NCBI GenBank assembly: GCA_002167215.1
Contig: NHDS01000016.1
Location: forward strand, 7,938-25,400
Length of the DNA: 17,463 nucleotides
From: Pelagibacteraceae bacterium TMED65
Lineage (GTDB): Bacteria > Pseudomonadota > Alphaproteobacteria > TMED127
Direction of reading: 5' to 3'
The position numbers and the translations under genes were made by a program. A model generated the notes under the pieces. The model did not search any database. It was not told where the DNA came from and worked only from the letters and a program-made list of their open reading frames with translations. Positions 14,726 through 17,463 of this stretch are shown here, in pieces (position 1 is the stretch's first letter; each line of letters starts with the position of its first letter).

Positions 14726-16060
14726 TTACGAATTAATTTTATCATACCAACTAATATCAAACTTTGCTTCACGAAAATTCTTGTGATTTAAAATAAGTTT
14801 TAGCGCCTGAATATTAGTGTCGATGCCTTCTATTACATATTCATCAAGGGCTCTTATCAATCTCATAATGCATTCTTTACGATCTTTTCCTTTAGAAATA
14901 ATTTTAGCAACCAAGCCATCATAAAATGAAGTCACACTACAACCAGAGTAAAGCAGTGAATCTATTCTGATTCCTGGACCTCCTGGTGGGTGATAGGTTT
15001 TAACTAGTCCGGTTGAAGGAAACAAAGTTAATGGGTTTTCCGCATTAATTCTACACTCTATGGAATGACAATTTTCCTTAATGTCTTTTTGATCAAAAGA
15101 GAGTTTTCCTCCTGAGGCAACATTGATTTGTTCTTTAACGAGATCAATATTGAAAACTTCCTCTGATATGGTGTGTTCAACTTGAAGCCTTGTGTTCATC
15201 TCAATAAAATAAAATTCTCCTTTGCTGTAAAGATATTCAATTGTGCCAAGACTTTGATATCCAATATCCCTAAATGCAGTAAGAGTGAGATCATAGACTT
15301 TTTGTCTTTCAGCATTACTGATTCCAGGGCTAGGACATTCCTCGATAATTTTCTGGTTTCTTCTTTGGATTGAGCATTCTCTTTCTCCAATATGAATCAT
15401 TCTTCCATTTTTATCTCCAATAATTTGGACTTCGATATGCCTTGGATTTTCAATAAATTTTTCTATGTAGACGTTATCATTCCCAAAGCTTTGAACAGCT
15501 TCTTGTTTGGCCAATATGAAGTTATCTTTGAGCATATGCTCATCAAAAACTTTTTTAATGCCCCTGCCACCTCCACCATTACTAGCTTTAATCAAAATTG
15601 GATAACCAAGATCCTTTGCAATATTTTTGGCTTAGGTCAAGTTTTTAACATTTTTATTACTTCCTGGGATAATAGGTAAACCAAGGCTTTTTGCAAAATT
15701 TTTAGCTTTTACTTTATTAGCCATTGTTTCGATATGCTCCGCCTTTGGTCCAATAAAATTAAAACCATGATCATTTACTATTTTAGCAAATTCTGAGTTT
15801 TCAGATAACATTCCAATTCCAGGATGTATGGCATCAACATTGGCAATAGTAGCTGCAGAAATTATTGAAGGTATGTTTAGATATGAGTCTTTCACTTGTG
15901 GTGGACCAATACACACACTTTCGTCTGCAAGTCTTACAAACATTTCTTTTTCATCAGCAGTTGAATGAACAACTACTGTTTTTATATTGAGTTCTTTGCA
16001 CGCTCTCAATATTCTGAGGGCAATTTCCCCCCTATTTGCAACAAGAATTTTCTTTACCAT
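14726..16060 (-). pseudogene. accC: Acetyl-CoA carboxylase biotin carboxylase subunit, interrupted by an in-frame stop
   Basis: AccC carboxylates biotin on AccB using ATP and bicarbonate, the first half-reaction of acetyl-CoA carboxylase. The frame spans 444 positions, the normal length, but codon 143 is TAA. Before it lie [29 protein letters not shown] and [13 protein letters not shown]. After it the same frame continues with GYPILIKASNGGGGRGIKKV (the ATP-grasp glycine loop), FIEMNTRLQVEH, IECRINAE and GIRIDSLLYSG. No base is gained or lost, so one substitution of a sense codon such as GAA or AAA explains it. The downstream part has no good start; the nearest candidate is a TTG at 15595 without a ribosome-binding site. 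The gene is normally essential, and all other key residues look intact. An assembly or sequencing error, or a very recent mutation, is therefore more likely than long-standing decay. It starts at a 1-base overlap with accB. Confidence 0.85.
15632..15634 (-). other. Internal TAA nonsense codon in accC
   Basis: On the - strand the codons read AAC TTG ACC TAA GCC AAA, that is N-L-T-stop-A-K, in a variable loop just before KNIAKDLGYPI. Biotin carboxylases usually have a charged residue such as Glu or Lys near this position. TAA also ends several intact genes here (ugd, clpA, aat), so it is read as stop in this organism. Confidence 0.9.
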
Positions 16061-16494
16061 TATTCTATAAGAACAAGAGGTTCTCCAAATTCTACTGGAG
16101 TTTCATTTTTAATATAAATTTTTTTTACGGTTCCATTTCTGTCAGCTACAATCTCGTTCATTGTTTTCATCGCTTCTATAATCAATATAACCTGACCAAT
16201 TTTTACATTTTGTCCAACCTCTACGAACTGTTTTGATCCAGGTTCAGGGCTTAAATACGCTGTTCCTACTAAAGGAGACTTTAGAGACTTTTCAGGTTTA
16301 ATTTCTTTTTTTTCTTTTTCCTTAGTGTGGTCTGTTATAGTTGGTTTTATTTGCTTAATTTCGTTTGAATTTTTCTTTAATTTGTAACTAAACTTATTAT
16401 CTGATATCTCAAGTTCTTCTAAATTATTTTTATCCATGAGCCTTGAAAGCGCACAAATCAAATCATCTAATTGTTTTTTATCGAATTTTAACAT
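16060..16494 (-). CDS. accB: Acetyl-CoA carboxylase biotin carboxyl carrier protein
   Basis: AccB carries the biotin that AccC carboxylates and that the AccAD carboxyltransferase then uses to make malonyl-CoA. The 144-residue protein has three parts. An N-terminal helical region (about 1-45) contacts AccC, a Lys/Glu-rich linker follows (about 46-70), and the C-terminal biotinyl domain (about 72-144) completes it. The biotinylated lysine is K110 in [11 protein letters not shown]; the alphaproteobacterial form often has Thr after the Lys, as here. [23 protein letters not shown] contains the thumb region of the domain. The linker is charged rather than the usual Pro/Ala-rich type, perhaps a result of low GC. 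The stop overlaps the accC start by one base (TAATG), and the gene starts one base after the aroQ stop. Confidence 0.95.
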   Translation of the reverse strand: MLKFDKKQLDDLICALSRLMDKNNLEELEISDNKFSYKLKKNSNEIKQIKPTITDHTKEKEKKEIKPEKSLKSPLVGTAYLSPEPGSKQFVEVGQNVKIGQVILIIEAMKTMNEIVADRNGTVKKIYIKNETPVEFGEPLVLIE

Positions 16495-16495
16495 T

Positions 16496-16921
16496 CTAAT
16501 AATATCTTAATGAATCTATTGCAATGTGATATACATTTGTCCCAAACCCCGCAATAATACCATTAACAACTGGACTAATAAAAGACTTTTTTCTAAACTC
16601 TTCCCTACTGTAAATATTGGAAATATGAACCTCAATTTTAGGAATCTTTAAAATTTTTAAAGCATCATGAATTGCTATAGAAGTATGAGTAAAAGCACCT
16701 GCATTTATTATCAGACCATCATATTCTCTTGCTTTATGAATAGTATCAATTATTTTACTTTCAGAATTACTTTGGATAAACTCTAATTTAATTTTGTTTT
16801 TTAAAAAGTAACTTTTACATTCACTTTCAATCTCTTTAAGTGTTTTATCTCCATAAATTTCTTTTTCTCTACTTCCTAATAAATTTAAGTTAGGGCCGTT
16901 AATTATTATAATTCTTTTCAT
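16496..16921 (-). CDS. aroQ: Type II 3-dehydroquinate dehydratase
   Basis: AroQ dehydrates 3-dehydroquinate to 3-dehydroshikimate in the shikimate pathway. The 141-residue length is typical of the dodecameric type II enzyme. The N-terminal signature INGPNLNLLGSREKEIYG holds R18 and the catalytic tyrosine Y23. N73 and H79 lie in INAGAFTHTS, and H99 lies in the lid-side motif EVHISNIYSREEFR. All residues used in catalysis and carboxylate binding in known type II enzymes appear to be present. It begins in an ATGA overlap with the end of the TPR protein gene and ends one base before accB. The aroQ-accB-accC order is common in Proteobacteria. Confidence 0.96.
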   Translation of the reverse strand: MKRIIIINGPNLNLLGSREKEIYGDKTLKEIESECKSYFLKNKIKLEFIQSNSESKIIDTIHKAREYDGLIINAGAFTHTSIAIHDALKILKIPKIEVHISNIYSREEFRKKSFISPVVNGIIAGFGTNVYHIAIDSLRYY

Positions 16922-17463
16922 TTTTGTTTCTTACTTATTTGGTACTCAAGGTCGTTTATTTTTTTAATTAAGATTTTATTCTTAGTAATTTCCTTTGCTT
17001 TTTTGATATGAATTCTTGCATTATCAATTTTATTTACAAGCACGAATTTTTCTGCAAAAGCATATGAAGAAAAATCTAATTTTTTTAATTTACCATAATT
17101 TAACCCTAAGTAGTGCCACGCATCAACTGGAAATTCATCTTTTTTTACATAATCCCAAAGTAATTCAATAGATTTTGAATGATTAGTCTTATTACTACTA
17201 TGGTATAAGGATTTAGCTAAAAATAGTTTAAACCCTTTTTCATCAGGTAAAATTGAGCTCGAAATTTGAAATGATTTTATAGCTTCTTGAAATCTTCCAC
17301 TTTCGTAAAGCATCTGACCTTTAAGTTCGTGAAAATAAGGGTTTTTAGGATAAAAATTAATACACCTTGTTATTAAAATTAAAGCACTTTTAAACTTTCC
17401 TAATCTATAGTCATTTAGAGCATTTGCATAAATACTTTCAATCTTTTCTGGATTAGGATAATA
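16918..17463 (-). CDS. TPR-repeat protein, C-terminal part; probable tail of an M48-family metalloprotease
   Basis: The frame is open to the right edge, so the N-terminus lies outside the window and 181 residues are seen. An internal ATG at 17313 would start in the middle of a TPR helix and is not the true start. Beginning at the edge the protein reads YYPNPEKIESIYANALNDYRLGKFKSALILI, then NPYFHELKGQMLYESGRFQEAIKSF, a further repeat with LAKSLYHSSNK, and DAWHYLGLNYGKL near the end. These are tetratricopeptide repeats with the usual Gly and Ala positions. In alphaproteobacteria the gene upstream of aroQ is often an M48 zinc metalloprotease of the BepA/YfgC type with just such a TPR tail, and the NPYFHELKGQ block recalls it. 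The protease domain and its HExxH motif would lie outside the window, so that identification is inference. Confidence 0.75.
   Translation of the reverse strand, partial: YYPNPEKIESIYANALNDYRLGKFKSALILITRCINFYPKNPYFHELKGQMLYESGRFQEAIKSFQISSSILPDEKGFKLFLAKSLYHSSNKTNHSKSIELLWDYVKKDEFPVDAWHYLGLNYGKLKKLDFSSYAFAEKFVLVNKIDNARIHIKKAKEITKNKILIKKINDLEYQISKKQK

Noticed and set aside
14726..15595. Treating the downstream half of accC as a separate gene starting at a TTG at 15595
   Set aside because: The frame, length and motifs continue directly from the upstream half, the TTG lies inside the conserved GYPILIKA segment, and there is no ribosome-binding site. One interrupted gene is the simpler reading.
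15632..15634. Stop-codon reassignment or recoding at the accC TAA
   Set aside because: TAA ends ugd, clpA, aat and other intact genes at their expected lengths, and neither selenocysteine nor pyrrolysine uses TAA. No recoding structure was seen.
15173..15679. Plus-strand open frames across accC
   Set aside because: They mirror the accC coding strand, have no family resemblance and no upstream signals. They do not explain the internal stop.
1..17463. Mobile elements, CRISPR arrays, tRNA/rRNA genes or riboswitches
   Set aside because: No repeats with regular spacing, transposase or integrase motifs, or cloverleaf sequences were seen, and no non-coding gap exceeds 46 bases, too small for such elements.

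Overview
The window looks like a piece of chromosome from a streamlined, AT-rich alphaproteobacterium (GC roughly 30% by eye), of the kind common among small-genome marine lineages such as SAR11, HIMB59 or AEGEAN-169. The class is supported by several typically alphaproteobacterial genes: an NDUFA12-type accessory subunit of complex I beside MlaD and DUF2155 genes, the string M48/TPR protein-aroQ-accB-accC-aat, a COG3146 FemAB-like protein next to a RidA-like protein, and clpS-clpA. The lineage within the class is inference. Packing is extreme. All non-coding gaps together come to about 144 bases, the largest being 46 bases, and most neighbouring genes overlap by 1-8 bases. I found no tRNA, rRNA, CRISPR array, insertion sequence or phage gene.

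Layout from left to right. (1) Positions 2-1962, + strand: the C-terminal end of a putative HExxH zincin-like protein, then fhs for one-carbon metabolism. (2) 1959-3077, - strand: a GT4 glycosyltransferase whose stop codon interlocks with that of fhs. (3) 3092-7138, + strand: a membrane J-domain protein, galU, ugd and a phosphomannomutase/phosphoglucomutase. The last three give the route hexose-6-phosphate -> hexose-1-phosphate -> UDP-glucose -> UDP-glucuronate for surface polysaccharide, and the glycosyltransferase lies divergently beside them. (4) 7185-9781, + strand: clpS-clpA, the N-degron adaptor and the ClpP unfoldase. (5) 9759-12207, - strand: a stand-alone protein matching only the C-terminal part of class II ribonucleotide reductase (NrdJb-like), a RidA-like protein and a FemAB/GNAT-like protein. 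(6) 12234-14094, + strand: NDUFA12, two consecutive MlaD-type MCE proteins, a small conserved hypothetical protein and a secreted DUF2155 protein. (7) 14096-17463, - strand, transcribed from the right edge inward: the end of a TPR protein (probably the tail of an M48 metalloprotease), aroQ, accB, accC and aat.

The genes join into a few pathways. Aat adds Leu/Phe to protein N-termini, ClpS recognises such N-termini and ClpA unfolds the substrate, so the bacterial N-degron pathway apart from ClpP is in this window. AccB and AccC are the biotin-carrier and biotin-carboxylase parts of acetyl-CoA carboxylase. The MCE pair and the polysaccharide genes both concern the envelope.

The points most worth a second look are an in-frame TAA inside the otherwise intact accC, the orphan NrdJb-like protein with no catalytic NrdJa beside it, and the tandem, diverged mlaD genes in the NDUFA12 operon.
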